From Bradyrhizobium ottawaense (lineage in GTDB: Bacteria; Pseudomonadota; Alphaproteobacteria; Rhizobiales; Xanthobacteraceae): a stretch of 64,000 nt of DNA. The stretch covers positions 7,141,001 through 7,205,000 of the forward strand of contig NZ_LT629693.1 of the NCBI RefSeq assembly GCF_900099825.1. The letters are read 5' to 3'. The notes under the pieces were generated by a model. It worked only from the letters and a program-made list of their open reading frames with translations. It was not told the DNA's origin and searched no databases. Positions 1 to 7,956 of the stretch are shown here, piece by piece. Made by a program: the position numbers and the translations under genes. Position 1 is the first letter of the stretch. The number at the start of each line of letters is the position of its first letter.

Positions 1-2
1 TG

Positions 3-683
3 AAGGTCGGCGTCGATATTCCGACGACGCAAGAGGTCGGGGTCATCATCGGCGCCGCGAAGGGACGCTGGAGGCCGGTCCTGATGACGGCGGCATTCGT
101 CGGGCTCCGCGCTAGTGAGCTACGCGGGTTGCGCTGGAAAGATGTAGACTTGAAAGGGGAGAAGATTCACGTCCGGCAGCGCGCCGATCGTCTCAATCAG
201 ATCGGCCGACCAAAGTCGGCCGCCGGCGATCGAGAGATCCCGCTGCGGCCCATCGTGCTCCAGACGTTGCGGGAATGGAAATTGGTCTGCCCCAAAGGTG
301 ACCTCGGTCTAGTTTTCCCCAATGGCGATGGTGGGATTGAGAACCTGTCGAACATCCTGCAGCGAGGTTTTCAGCCGGCGCAGGTTACCGCGGGCGTCAT
401 GGTCCCGGCCAAGGATGAGCACGGCAAGCCGCTTCGCGACGGGAATGGCAAGCCGGTCTTCGTGGCGAAATATTACGGAATACACTCGCTGAGGCACTTC
501 CACGCCAGCTGGCTAATCAACCGAAAGGCCGACGGGGGGCTGGAGCTTCCGCCGAAGGAGGTTCAGACGCGACTGGGTCACAGCAGCATAACCATGACGT
601 TGGACGTTTACGGTCATCTGTTTCCACGGGGCCGCGAGGATGTGGAAATTACCGACCTAGAGCGATCGCTGTCGCTTGCTTGA
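3..683 (+). CDS. Site-specific tyrosine recombinase/integrase, C-terminal catalytic part (5' end outside window)
   Basis: This is the catalytic domain of a phage-type integrase, which cuts and rejoins DNA at attachment sites. The frame is open to the left edge, so the true start and the N-terminal DNA-binding domain lie outside; the first in-window ATG is at 84. Visible catalytic signatures are the first Arg in GLRASELRGLRW, the H-x-x-R box in HSLRHFHASW, and LGHSSITMTLDVYGHLFP, which carries the second His and the Tyr nucleophile close to the C-terminus. It runs towards the truncated tRNA-Arg about 60 bp downstream and presumably inserted the element there. The catalytic half looks complete and is probably active if the rest is intact. 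Confidence 0.9.
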   Translation, partial: KVGVDIPTTQEVGVIIGAAKGRWRPVLMTAAFVGLRASELRGLRWKDVDLKGEKIHVRQRADRLNQIGRPKSAAGDREIPLRPIVLQTLREWKLVCPKGDLGLVFPNGDGGIENLSNILQRGFQPAQVTAGVMVPAKDEHGKPLRDGNGKPVFVAKYYGIHSLRHFHASWLINRKADGGLELPPKEVQTRLGHSSITMTLDVYGHLFPRGREDVEITDLERSLSLA

Positions 684-691
684 GTATAGGC

Positions 692-709
692 GCGACATGA
701 GTGCGACAT
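692..709 (+). repeat. Direct repeat GCGACAT, candidate integrase arm sites
   Basis: GCGACAT occurs at 692-698 and 703-709, 11 bp apart (one helical turn), between the integrase stop and the tRNA junction. That is where arm-type integrase sites are usually found. The repeat is short, so this is only a suggestion. Confidence 0.3.
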
Positions 710-741
710 AACGGCAAAAAATATAGCAAAATCAATGTAGT

Positions 742-764
742 GCATCGGAATCGAAATCCGATGC
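742..764. other. Candidate recombination core: perfect 8-bp inverted repeat at the anticodon stem-loop
   Basis: GCATCGGA (742-749) and TCCGATGC (757-764) are perfect inverted repeats around a 7-bp centre that is the anticodon loop. Tyrosine integrases often cross over between two such arms with a 7-bp overlap. The arms extend beyond the 5-bp tRNA stem, and the host/element junction falls at the left arm. Confidence 0.6.
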
Positions 765-788
765 TCTATCCAGCTGAGCTACGAGCGC
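742..788 (-). tRNA. Truncated tRNA-Arg(UCG), 5' half only (att junction)
   Basis: On the minus strand the sequence starts at 788 with acceptor strand GCGCTCG, followed by a standard D arm (GCTC/GAGC) and an anticodon arm with stem TCGGA/TCCGA and loop TTTCGAT. The anticodon is TCG (752-754), so it reads CGA (Arg). Homology stops just after the anticodon stem. No variable loop, T arm, 3' acceptor strand or CCA follows, and AT-rich element DNA starts instead. The tRNA cannot function from this end. An intact copy may be rebuilt at the other end of the element, outside the window. Confidence 0.8.
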
Positions 789-840
789 TTGTGGTTCGGT
801 CGATTATCAGACTTGGCCGGACAGGGCCAGCAGCGGGCGG

Positions 841-1104
841 TCAAAAGCAGGGGTGCCGCCGGCGGTCCTGACCGATATAGGCGGCCGCGCCCCGGTCGCA
901 GTGGTTGGTCGAGGGGCCGTCATAATAGGCAAATGTGCCGGGCTGCGGGCCGGGACCGTAATTATGGAGGTAGCTGATCGGGTAAGGCAGCGGCCAGTAG
1001 TGGCGGTAATGATGGTGCCGGTAATGCCGCGCCTCGGCGAGGCTGGGCGCCAGGGCCGACACGGAAAGCAGGGCGGCGGCAATCAGAAACTTGGCTTTTG
1101 TCAT
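841..1104 (-). CDS. Small secreted His/Tyr-rich protein of unknown function
   Basis: An 87-residue protein with a clear signal peptide (MTKAKFLIAAALLSVSALAP, cleavage likely after SLAEA). A short basic His/Tyr-rich stretch (RHYRHHHYRHYW) and a C-terminal part with two Cys follow. The start at 1104 is chosen because GGAG lies 8 bases upstream and the signal peptide begins there; the frame remains open to 1224. It is the first gene on the chromosomal side of the tRNA-Arg. Small secreted proteins of this type are common in Bradyrhizobium and their role is not known to me. The His cluster could bind metal, but nothing else supports that. Confidence 0.7.
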   Translation of the reverse strand: MTKAKFLIAAALLSVSALAPSLAEARHYRHHHYRHYWPLPYPISYLHNYGPGPQPGTFAYYDGPSTNHCDRGAAAYIGQDRRRHPCF

Positions 1105-1335
1105 CGCGATTCTCCGGAAGTCCTGCTGGAAACTACATTTTCGGCCGGTCTGGGTTCCATTTAGCGCGGAATGGGACGAAAAGCTGCGGGAAAACCGCCA
1201 CAGCGCGTCAATTTTTAGCCGCAACGGATGCTTAACGAATTACCAACACAGTCCGGCCAGAGTCCTGCGGTCAGGTCCGTTCCTTGAGGCCTGACCGCCC
1301 CGCGTCCGACAAGGCACCCCGGTTCCGATCGATCC

Positions 1336-1782
1336 ATGCGCATCACGTCCCTCATCCTTCTGGTCCTGACTGTCCTGGTCGCTGCGCCCGCGCGCGCCGA
1401 GCTGCACATCACACGCGACCACGGCGGCTACGTCGAGGAATACAAGGCCAAATATGCGCGCATCCGCGACCGCAAGGAACGCGTCATCATCGATGGCATC
1501 TGCAATTCGGCCTGCACGCTGGTGTTCGGCATCGTGCCGATGAACAAGATCTGCGTGACGCCGAAGGCCAGCCTCGGCTTCCACCAGGCCTATTACGACA
1601 AGGCCTTCACCTTCGGCATCAAGGTCACGAGCTTGGACGGGACGTCGGACCTGATGTCCTATTATCCCGACACCGTGAAGGACTGGATCCGCCGCAACGG
1701 CGGGCTCACCACCGAGATGAAGAAGATCAAGAACGGCAACGACCTCTGGAAGATCGTCGATCCCTGCCCGGAAGAGTGGTAG
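1336..1782 (+). CDS. Secreted ClpP/crotonase-like protein (COG3904 type)
   Basis: A 148-residue protein with an N-terminal signal peptide (cleavage near APARAE). The core VIIDGICNSACTLVFG followed by ASLGFHQAYY resembles the serine-containing turn and the His strand of small periplasmic ClpP-like proteins. If the fold is right, the Ser in NSACT would be the nucleophile and the His in GFHQA its partner. It ends in a Cys-containing tail (DPCPEEW). Genes on both sides point elsewhere and no operon is evident. The family match is by motif only, and the substrate is unknown. Confidence 0.7.
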   Translation: MRITSLILLVLTVLVAAPARAELHITRDHGGYVEEYKAKYARIRDRKERVIIDGICNSACTLVFGIVPMNKICVTPKASLGFHQAYYDKAFTFGIKVTSLDGTSDLMSYYPDTVKDWIRRNGGLTTEMKKIKNGNDLWKIVDPCPEEW

Positions 1783-1957
1783 CCGGGATTCACCGGCGCG
1801 ATCCCGTGACATGGTCTGGTGCCTCGCGTGGTTAAGCGAACCTGCCTGATCTCGGGAACATTGTGACCTGATCTTAACCCTTTCCCGCTAGTTTCGGGTC
1901 TCGTGGCGCGACCGCACAGCTTCGCGGTGGTCGCGCGCGGCGTAGCAAGGGCGTTTC

Positions 1958-4012
1958 ATGACTTCGACTGTCAATGGTTTCACGGCAAGCCAGATCGCCG
2001 TGCTGCCGACCTCCACTGTGTCGCAATGGACCAGTGCCGACGTCGCGTCATTGAGCACGGCGCAGGTTGCGGGCATCACGGGCGATCAACTGAATTCGCT
2101 GTCGTCGTCCGCGGTCGCGGCGTTCAGCCCGTCGCAGATCAGCGCCATTTCCTACGACACCTTCCTCGCGCTGTCGGGCGGGCAGACCGCAAATCTCACC
2201 GCCACGGAAGTAGGCGCGCTCTCTAATGTCCAGGTCAAGGCGCTGACGCCAACGCAGCTCAACAGCCTGACGAGCGCGGATCTGAATGCCTTGAACGTCG
2301 TCAGCCTGACCGCGGTGCAGGTCCGCAGCCTGAACACCACTGCGATCGGCAACCTCTCCACCGCCCAGGCCGATGCGCTGATATCAGCGCATCCGGGTGC
2401 GCTGTCGCCGACCCAGATCGGCGCGCTGACGACGGGCCAGCTCAACGGCATCTCGCAGTCGTCGCTGCAGTCCCTCGACATCAGCGCGCTGTCGACCGCG
2501 CAGCTTCAAAGCCTGACGACCGCGACCGTCGGCAACCTCGCATTCTATCAGCCGAGGTGGCTGTCCACGACTCAGGTCGCGGGTTTGACCGCGACGCAAA
2601 CCAGCGGCCTGTCGCGCGCCGCGGTCGCGCAGATGACCGATGAGCAGGTTGGGAAGCTTTCAGCGGCCGCCGTCGCCGGCCTGTCGCAGGCGGGGATCGC
2701 AGGGCTGGGCAAAGGCCAGATCCGCGCGCTTTCGGTCGCCGCGCTCAACAGCCTGTCGGCGACGCAGATCGGCGGCTTCTCGTCGGAGCAGACAAAGGCG
2801 CTGACGGCGAGCCAGCTCAACGGCCTCAACCAGGCGAACCTCAACGCGCTCGATGTCGGCGATTTCACCACCGCCCAGTTGCAGGGACTGAGCGGACTGA
2901 CCAACCTGAGCACCGCGCAGGTGAGCCATCTGTCGCAGGTCCAGCTCGTCGCCCTCGATCCATCGCAGCTCGGCAGTCTCGGCGGCGGCAGCGTCAGCGC
3001 GCTGTCCACGCAACACCTTGCGCAATTGTCGGCGCAGCAGACCGCGTCGCTGCTTGCCAATCAGGCCGACAGCCTGTCGGTCGCCCAGATTTCCTCCTTC
3101 ACGGACAAGCAGCTCTCGACCACGACGGTGGTCGGCGCCACGAACGGCCTGCAGTTCAACCTGTCCTGGGGCTCGAGCACGGCGAATGCGCCGGCCGGCT
3201 TCCGCAATGCGGTTGTCGCCGCCGCGGCCGGCCTTTCGAACCAATTCGGCAACAACACGGTGGTGAACATCCAGGTCGGGTATGGCGAAGTGGCCGGCTC
3301 GCCGGTTTCGCCGGGCGCCGCCGCGCAGAGCGTCAGCTATGCGCGCGGTGTCAGCTATTCCGCGCTGGCGACTGCGATCCAGGGATATGCCGGCAATTCG
3401 GCGGTGCAGGGCACCGCGGCCGCGAGCCTCGGCGGCAGCGACCCGACCAGCGGCGGCAGTTTCGCGATCACGACGGCGGAAGCCAAGGCGCTTGGCATCA
3501 GCGGCGCAAGCGCCAACCTCGACGGCTATATCGGCCTTTCGAGCGCGATCCCCTTCGAGTTCAACCAGAACGCGGTCGCGGGCAAGTATGACGCGATCGG
3601 CGCCATCCAGCACGAATTCAGCGAGATCATGGGCCGGCTCTCTTCGGTCGGCGCCGGCCTCGGCCCGAACGTCTATACCCCGCTCGACCTGTTCCGCTAC
3701 ACCTCGACCAACAACGCCGATCCCTCGGCCGGAACGCCGATCCGCGCCTTGACGCAGCAGAGCGGCAACGTCCAGTACTTCTCGATCAACAACGGCAATC
3801 CGAATCTGGGCGGCTTCAATTCCTCGACCGGCGCCGCCGACTATGGCGACTGGAACGCCACGATGGGCACCGATCCGTTCGGCTTCAGCTTCTCCGGCGT
3901 CACGGAGCCCTTGAGCGGCAACGACGTCGTGGTCATGGCCGCGCTCGGCTGGAATCCGACGGCGCTGGGCGTGACCCACGCCCAGGCCGCCGCGACTTAC
4001 GCGCTGGTCTGA
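1958..4012 (+). CDS. Octapeptide-repeat protein with NF038122-type metalloprotease domain
   Basis: A 684-residue protein in two parts. Residues about 9-386 are nearly unbroken 8-residue repeats with consensus (S/T)-x-x-Q-(V/L/I)-x-x-L, about 48 units. Residues about 395-684 form a globular domain with HEFSEIMGR (His552, Glu553, Glu556), the zinc-site signature I associate with the NF038122 metalloprotease family; the second ligand position of the usual HExxH is Glu. There is no Sec signal peptide and no Cys. The Ala/Ser/Gly/Asn-rich composition suits a type I-secreted or surface protein, but no secretion genes are adjacent. The start is the first ATG after a 175-bp gap. The substrate is unknown. 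Confidence 0.8.
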   Translation: MTSTVNGFTASQIAVLPTSTVSQWTSADVASLSTAQVAGITGDQLNSLSSSAVAAFSPSQISAISYDTFLALSGGQTANLTATEVGALSNVQVKALTPTQLNSLTSADLNALNVVSLTAVQVRSLNTTAIGNLSTAQADALISAHPGALSPTQIGALTTGQLNGISQSSLQSLDISALSTAQLQSLTTATVGNLAFYQPRWLSTTQVAGLTATQTSGLSRAAVAQMTDEQVGKLSAAAVAGLSQAGIAGLGKGQIRALSVAALNSLSATQIGGFSSEQTKALTASQLNGLNQANLNALDVGDFTTAQLQGLSGLTNLSTAQVSHLSQVQLVALDPSQLGSLGGGSVSALSTQHLAQLSAQQTASLLANQADSLSVAQISSFTDKQLSTTTVVGATNGLQFNLSWGSSTANAPAGFRNAVVAAAAGLSNQFGNNTVVNIQVGYGEVAGSPVSPGAAAQSVSYARGVSYSALATAIQGYAGNSAVQGTAAASLGGSDPTSGGSFAITTAEAKALGISGASANLDGYIGLSSAIPFEFNQNAVAGKYDAIGAIQHEFSEIMGRLSSVGAGLGPNVYTPLDLFRYTSTNNADPSAGTPIRALTQQSGNVQYFSINNGNPNLGGFNSSTGAADYGDWNATMGTDPFGFSFSGVTEPLSGNDVVVMAALGWNPTALGVTHAQAAATYALV
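1982..3115 (+). repeat. Array of ~48 octapeptide-coding repeats
   Basis: Each unit is normally 24 bp and encodes S/T-x-x-Q-hydrophobic-x-x-L, for example STAQVAGI, TPTQLNSL and TASQLNGL. Phase is broken only by five- or six-residue units (NVVSL, DISAL, DVGDF, SGLTNL). Three of these follow a related block of the form QLNxLxxxxLxxL, which suggests a higher-order repeat. The DNA units have diverged, so the array is held at protein level. Confidence 0.85.
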
Positions 4013-4027
4013 TTTCTCACCGGTTGT

Positions 4028-5155
4028 CTAGAACGTCACCACGCCGCGGATCGATTCGCCGCGCTTCATCAGTTCGAACGCGTTGTTGATGTCGGCAAGC
4101 GGCATCACATGCGTGATCATCGGGTCGATCTGGATCTTGCCCTGCATGTACCAGTCGACGATCTTCGGGACGTCGGTGCGACCCCTGGCGCCGCCGAACG
4201 CCGATCCTTTCCAGACCCGGCCGGTGACCAGCTGAAATGGCCGCGTTGCAATCTCAGCGCCCGCGGGCGCGACGCCGATCACGATCGACTGGCCCCAGCC
4301 GCGGTGACAGGCTTCCAGCGCCTGACGCATCACGGTGACGTTGCCGGTGCAGTCGAACGTGTAGTCGGCGCCGCCGATCTGGTCCGCTCCCGATTTCGTC
4401 ATGTCGACGAGGTGAGGGACGAGGTCCTTGCCGAGCTCCTTCGGATTGACGAAATGCGTCATGCCGAAACGCTCGCCCCACGCCTTGCGGTCGTTGTTGA
4501 TGTCGACACCGATGATCATGTCGGCGCCGGCCAGCCGCAGGCCCTGCAGCACGTTGAGGCCGATGCCGCCGAGCCCGAACACGATCGCCTTGGCGCCTTG
4601 CTCGACCTTGGCGGTGTTGATCACGGCGCCGATGCCGGTGGTGACGCCGCAGCCGATGTAGCAGACCTTGTCGAACGGCGCGTCCTCGCGGATTTTCGCC
4701 ACCGCGATCTCCGGCAGCACGGTGTAGTTCGCGAACGTCGAGGTGCCCATGTAATGATGGACGGATTTGCCGTGAAGCGAGAAGCGCGAGGTGCCGTCGG
4801 GCATCAGGCCCTGGCCCTGCGTGGCGCGGATCGCGGTGCAGAGGTTGGTCTTGCGCGACAGGCAGGACGGGCATTGCCGGCATTCCGGCGTGTACAGGGG
4901 AATGACGTGGTCGCCCTTTTTGACGCCGGTGACGCCCTTGCCGATGTCAACCACGACGCCCGCGCCTTCATGGCCGAGAATGGCGGGAAACAGCCCCTCC
5001 GGGTCGGCGCCTGACAGCGTGAACTCGTCGGTATGACAGACGCCGGTGGCCTTGATCTCGACCAGCACTTCGCCCTCGCGCGGCCCGTCAAGCTGGACGG
5101 TGGTGACTTCCAGCGGTTTTCCGGCAGCGACGGCAACGGCGGCGCGAACGTCCAT
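4028..5155 (-). CDS. frmA: S-(hydroxymethyl)glutathione dehydrogenase / class III alcohol dehydrogenase
   Basis: A 375-residue cytosolic zinc enzyme that oxidises the glutathione adduct of formaldehyde to S-formylglutathione using NAD, as part of formaldehyde detoxification; the family also reduces S-nitrosoglutathione. Visible features are Cys40-His41 in GVCHTDEFT, His62-Glu63 in GHEGAG, the four structural-zinc Cys at about 92, 95, 98 and 106, and the nucleotide loop GLGGIG. Length and ends match the family. No S-formylglutathione hydrolase is adjacent: the downstream gene is the convergent repeat-protein gene 15 bp away. The upstream region holds a 15-bp tandem repeat. Confidence 0.95.
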   Translation of the reverse strand: MDVRAAVAVAAGKPLEVTTVQLDGPREGEVLVEIKATGVCHTDEFTLSGADPEGLFPAILGHEGAGVVVDIGKGVTGVKKGDHVIPLYTPECRQCPSCLSRKTNLCTAIRATQGQGLMPDGTSRFSLHGKSVHHYMGTSTFANYTVLPEIAVAKIREDAPFDKVCYIGCGVTTGIGAVINTAKVEQGAKAIVFGLGGIGLNVLQGLRLAGADMIIGVDINNDRKAWGERFGMTHFVNPKELGKDLVPHLVDMTKSGADQIGGADYTFDCTGNVTVMRQALEACHRGWGQSIVIGVAPAGAEIATRPFQLVTGRVWKGSAFGGARGRTDVPKIVDWYMQGKIQIDPMITHVMPLADINNAFELMKRGESIRGVVTF

Positions 5156-5185
5156 GGCATTTCCTCATTGCAGATGATTGGATTG

Positions 5186-5230
5186 CAGGTCTTTGAATTT
5201 CAGGTCTTTGAATTTCAGGTCTCTGAATTT
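5186..5230. repeat. Three tandem 15-bp repeats upstream of the formaldehyde dehydrogenase gene
   Basis: The unit caggtctttgaattt occurs at 5186-5200 and 5201-5215, and with one change at 5216-5230; a degenerate fourth start follows at 5231. The array lies 31 bp ahead of the dehydrogenase start codon, in its leader or promoter. A variable-number repeat here could alter expression. Confidence 0.8.
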
Positions 5231-5316
5231 CAGGCTTCGGTATGTGCCGGCGCGCGGGCGGCCCCGCATGCTTCGGCCTTGCCGCATAGCATATGATCGG
5301 GCAACACGGGCCGTAA

Positions 5317-6192
5317 ATGAATCAGCAATTTGAGCAATTCGCCGCACGCACGGCGCCGGCGATCTTCGTGGTGCTCTGGAGCACCGGCTTCGTCGCGACC
5401 AAGTACGTGCTCAACAGCGCCGAGCCGTTGACCTACCTCTCGATCCGCATGGCGTGCGTGGTCGGATTGATGGCGATCATTGCTGCCATCGCGCGGCCGA
5501 AATGGCCGGATCGCGCCGGCATCGGGCACAGCATCGTCGCCGGCCTGCTGGTGCACGGATTTTATCTCGGCGGCACGGCGGTAGCGATCTCGCATTCGAT
5601 TCCGGCCGGGCTCTCGGCGCTGATTCCGGGCCTGCAGCCGATCCTGACCTCGACGCTCGCCAACCGCTGGCTCGGCGAACGCGTCACGCCGCTGCAATGG
5701 ACCGGGTTGCTGCTGGGCCTCGCCGGCGTCGTGCTGATCCTGCACAACCGGCCGATGAGCGGGGAAGCCGGCTGGGGCTGGTTCGCCTCCGGTGTCTCGC
5801 TGGTCAGCATCACGCTCGGCACGCTCTATCAGCGACGCTACTGCAACGCGATCGACTGGCGCGCCGGCAATCTCGTGCAGTACATCGCGGTGACGATTTT
5901 CTTCGGCCTCGGCGCGTGGCTGTTCGAGAACAACGAGGTGCACTGGACCGCCGAATTCGTCCTGGCGCTGAGCTGGCTCGCGGTGGTGCTGTCGATCGGA
6001 TCGATCGGGCTGTTGTACTGGTTGATCCGCCGCTCGGCCGCGACCTCGGTGGCAAGCCTGTTCTATCTGGTGCCGGCGGTGACCTCGCTGATGGCCTATG
6101 TGCTGTTCGGCGAAAAGCTCGATGCCGTCGCGATAACCGGCATGACGGCCTGCGCAGCGGCCGTGTTTCTGGTCAACCGGCGGTCGGCTTGA
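5317..6192 (+). CDS. DMT-superfamily transporter (EamA type)
   Basis: A 291-residue inner-membrane protein of about ten hydrophobic helices made of two EamA halves. The N-terminal half opens with PAIFVVLWSTGFVATKYVL, typical of EamA metabolite exporters, and the end of the first half is rich in Gly and Pro (SALIPGLQPILTSTLANRWL). Exported substrates of relatives include amino acids and purines; nothing in the sequence identifies this one. It is divergent from the dehydrogenase gene and is followed by a palindromic intergenic repeat. The start is the first ATG of the domain. Confidence 0.9.
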   Translation: MNQQFEQFAARTAPAIFVVLWSTGFVATKYVLNSAEPLTYLSIRMACVVGLMAIIAAIARPKWPDRAGIGHSIVAGLLVHGFYLGGTAVAISHSIPAGLSALIPGLQPILTSTLANRWLGERVTPLQWTGLLLGLAGVVLILHNRPMSGEAGWGWFASGVSLVSITLGTLYQRRYCNAIDWRAGNLVQYIAVTIFFGLGAWLFENNEVHWTAEFVLALSWLAVVLSIGSIGLLYWLIRRSAATSVASLFYLVPAVTSLMAYVLFGEKLDAVAITGMTACAAAVFLVNRRSA

Positions 6193-6203
6193 CGCTTCTC
6201 TCT

Positions 6204-6322
6204 CGTCATTGCGAGCCAACGGGTCGGGCGAACGCCCGCCCGATGACAGGCTCCGCGAAGCAATCCAGTCTTTTTTCCATCGAAGCATGGATTGCTTCGT
6301 CGCTTCGCTCCTCGCAATGACG
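6204..6322. repeat. Palindromic intergenic repeat, family A, copy 1
   Basis: The ends cgtcattgcgag (6204-6215) and ctcgcaatgacg (6311-6322) are perfect inverted repeats, and the interior contains gcaatcca and its complement around gcttcgtcgcttcgct. A second copy lies at 34842-34919. Such elements are frequent between genes in Bradyrhizobium. It separates two convergent genes. Confidence 0.85.
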
Positions 6323-6323
6323 G

Positions 6324-7799
6324 CTATGTTGTCGATGCATTGCGCACCTTCGCGTAAGCCGCCAGCGCGCGTTCGCGGCCGACCTTGTGATCGACGATCG
6401 GCTCGGGATAGTTGTTGCCGAGTTCAACGCCGGCGCTTGCGAGTTCGAGCGGCGTCGCGGTCCAGGGTTGATGGATCAGATTGTCGGGAAGCGCCTTCAG
6501 CTCCGGTACCCAGTGCCTGACATAGACGCCATCGGGATCGAATTTCTCGCCCTGCAGGATCGGATTGAACACCCGGAAGTAGGGCGCGGCGTCGGCGCCG
6601 GAGCCCGCCACCCATTGCCAGTTGGCGGGATTGCTGGCGGCATCGGCATCGACCAGCGTATCCCAGAACCATTGCTCGCCATGACGCCAGTCGATCAGGA
6701 GATGTTTTACCAGGAACGACGCCACCACCATCCGCACCCGGTTGTGCATCACGCCGGTGTGCCAGAGCTCGCGCATGCCGGCATCGACGATCGGATAACC
6801 GGTCCGGCCGCGCTGCCACGCGCGCAACGCCTTGGCATCACTCTTCCACGGGAACGCATCGAACGACGGCTGCAGGTTGCGCATCGCCAGATCGGGCACG
6901 TCGAACAACAGGTGACGGCAGAACTCGCGCCAGCCGAGTTCGCTCAGGAGTTTCTCGATATCGCCTGCCAGGCGAGGGTGCTCGGCCGCGGCAAAGCGCG
7001 CGGCGTGCCAGAGCTGGCGCGGGCTGATCTCGCCGAAACGAAGATGCGGCGAAAGCCGTGAAGTGCCGTCGCGGTCGGGCCGGTCGCGTTCGCCGGTGTA
7101 GCCGGCGACGCCGCTTTTAAGGAATGACTTGAGTTGCGCCTGGGCCTGCGCCTCGCCCGGCTTCCAGCTTTCGCGCAAGCCGCCGGCCCAATCGGGTTTG
7201 GCAGGTTCGAGCTTCCAGTCTTCCAGCCGGTCGCTGGCAAGATCTTTCACGCCGCTCAGCTTCTTCGGCGCCGGCAGCGGCGTTGGCGGATTGCCCAGCG
7301 ATTGCACGCGCCGCCAGAACGGCGTGAACACGCGCAGGCCCCGGTTCTCCTTGTTGCGGATCGCGCGCGGCTCGACCAAGAGATCGCCGGCGAAGCTTTG
7401 GCGGCCGACGCCGATCTCGTCGAGCGCTTTTGCCACCTGACCGGCGACCGCAAGGTGCGGCGCTTGCGCGATCTCGTTCCAGAACACGGTCCCGGCGTCG
7501 ATCTCGCGCGCCAGATCGGCGATCACCTTGGCGGCTGGTCCCTTGCGCAGCACCAGCGTGGCGCCGAGCCCGGTCAGGCTCGCCTGCAAGGCGCGCAGCG
7601 ACTGCGCCAGCCACCAGCGCGCGGCGCCGCCGAGCGGTCGCGCTTCCGGCGTCTTCAGCGTGGGGCTGTGCTCGTCGAGCACGTAAAGGCAGACCACCGG
7701 CGCGCCGGTTCTGGATGCGGCATGCAACGCGGGGTGATCGGAGAGACGCAGGTCGTCGCGGAACCAGACGATGCAGGGACGGGTGGTTTGGCTCGGCAT
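6324..7799 (-). CDS. phrB: Deoxyribodipyrimidine photolyase
   Basis: A 491-residue flavoenzyme that repairs UV-induced cyclobutane pyrimidine dimers with blue light. The N-terminal antenna-chromophore domain opens with CIVWFRDDLRLSDHPAL. The C-terminal FAD domain carries the family blocks GRTGYPIVDAGMRELWHTG, MHNRVRMVVASFLVK and WQWVAGSGADAAPYFRVFNP. Length is typical of class I CPD photolyases. It stands alone between two palindromic repeats. A cryptochrome-like role cannot be excluded, but the conserved blocks favour repair. Confidence 0.95.
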   Translation of the reverse strand: MPSQTTRPCIVWFRDDLRLSDHPALHAASRTGAPVVCLYVLDEHSPTLKTPEARPLGGAARWWLAQSLRALQASLTGLGATLVLRKGPAAKVIADLAREIDAGTVFWNEIAQAPHLAVAGQVAKALDEIGVGRQSFAGDLLVEPRAIRNKENRGLRVFTPFWRRVQSLGNPPTPLPAPKKLSGVKDLASDRLEDWKLEPAKPDWAGGLRESWKPGEAQAQAQLKSFLKSGVAGYTGERDRPDRDGTSRLSPHLRFGEISPRQLWHAARFAAAEHPRLAGDIEKLLSELGWREFCRHLLFDVPDLAMRNLQPSFDAFPWKSDAKALRAWQRGRTGYPIVDAGMRELWHTGVMHNRVRMVVASFLVKHLLIDWRHGEQWFWDTLVDADAASNPANWQWVAGSGADAAPYFRVFNPILQGEKFDPDGVYVRHWVPELKALPDNLIHQPWTATPLELASAGVELGNNYPEPIVDHKVGRERALAAYAKVRNASTT

Positions 7800-7846
7800 T
7801 AGTTGTTCAACTCGGCAGGCAGGGCTTGGGTCCCTGCTTCAGCCTT

Positions 7847-7941
7847 CGTAGGGTGGGCAAAGCGCAGCGTGCCCACCATCCCAGTCCAGCATTTCGAAGT
7901 ATTGGTGGGCACGGCGCAAGTGCGCCTTTGCCCACCCTACG
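7847..7941. repeat. Palindromic intergenic repeat, family B, copy 1
   Basis: The ends cgtagggtgggcaaag and ctttgcccaccctacg are perfect inverted repeats 95 bp apart, with inner gtgcccacc/ggtgggcac. A diverged copy is at 13927-14020. It sits between the peroxiredoxin and photolyase genes, both on the minus strand. Confidence 0.85.
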
Positions 7942-7956
7942 AGCGCGCGGCTGCCG

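Larger units (their letters stand above)
1..741. mobile_element. Right-hand end of an integrated element at tRNA-Arg
   Basis: The segment holds the 3' part of a tyrosine integrase gene followed by about 58 bp of AT-richer DNA, and stops exactly where homology to a tRNA-Arg begins at 742. An integrase gene ending beside a tRNA is the usual layout of an integrative element. Most of the element lies outside the window to the left, so its type (prophage, ICE or island) cannot be told. Confidence 0.75.

Noticed and set aside
742..788. Calling a complete tRNA-Arg
   Set aside because: The T arm, 3' acceptor strand and CCA are absent; only the 5' half is present.
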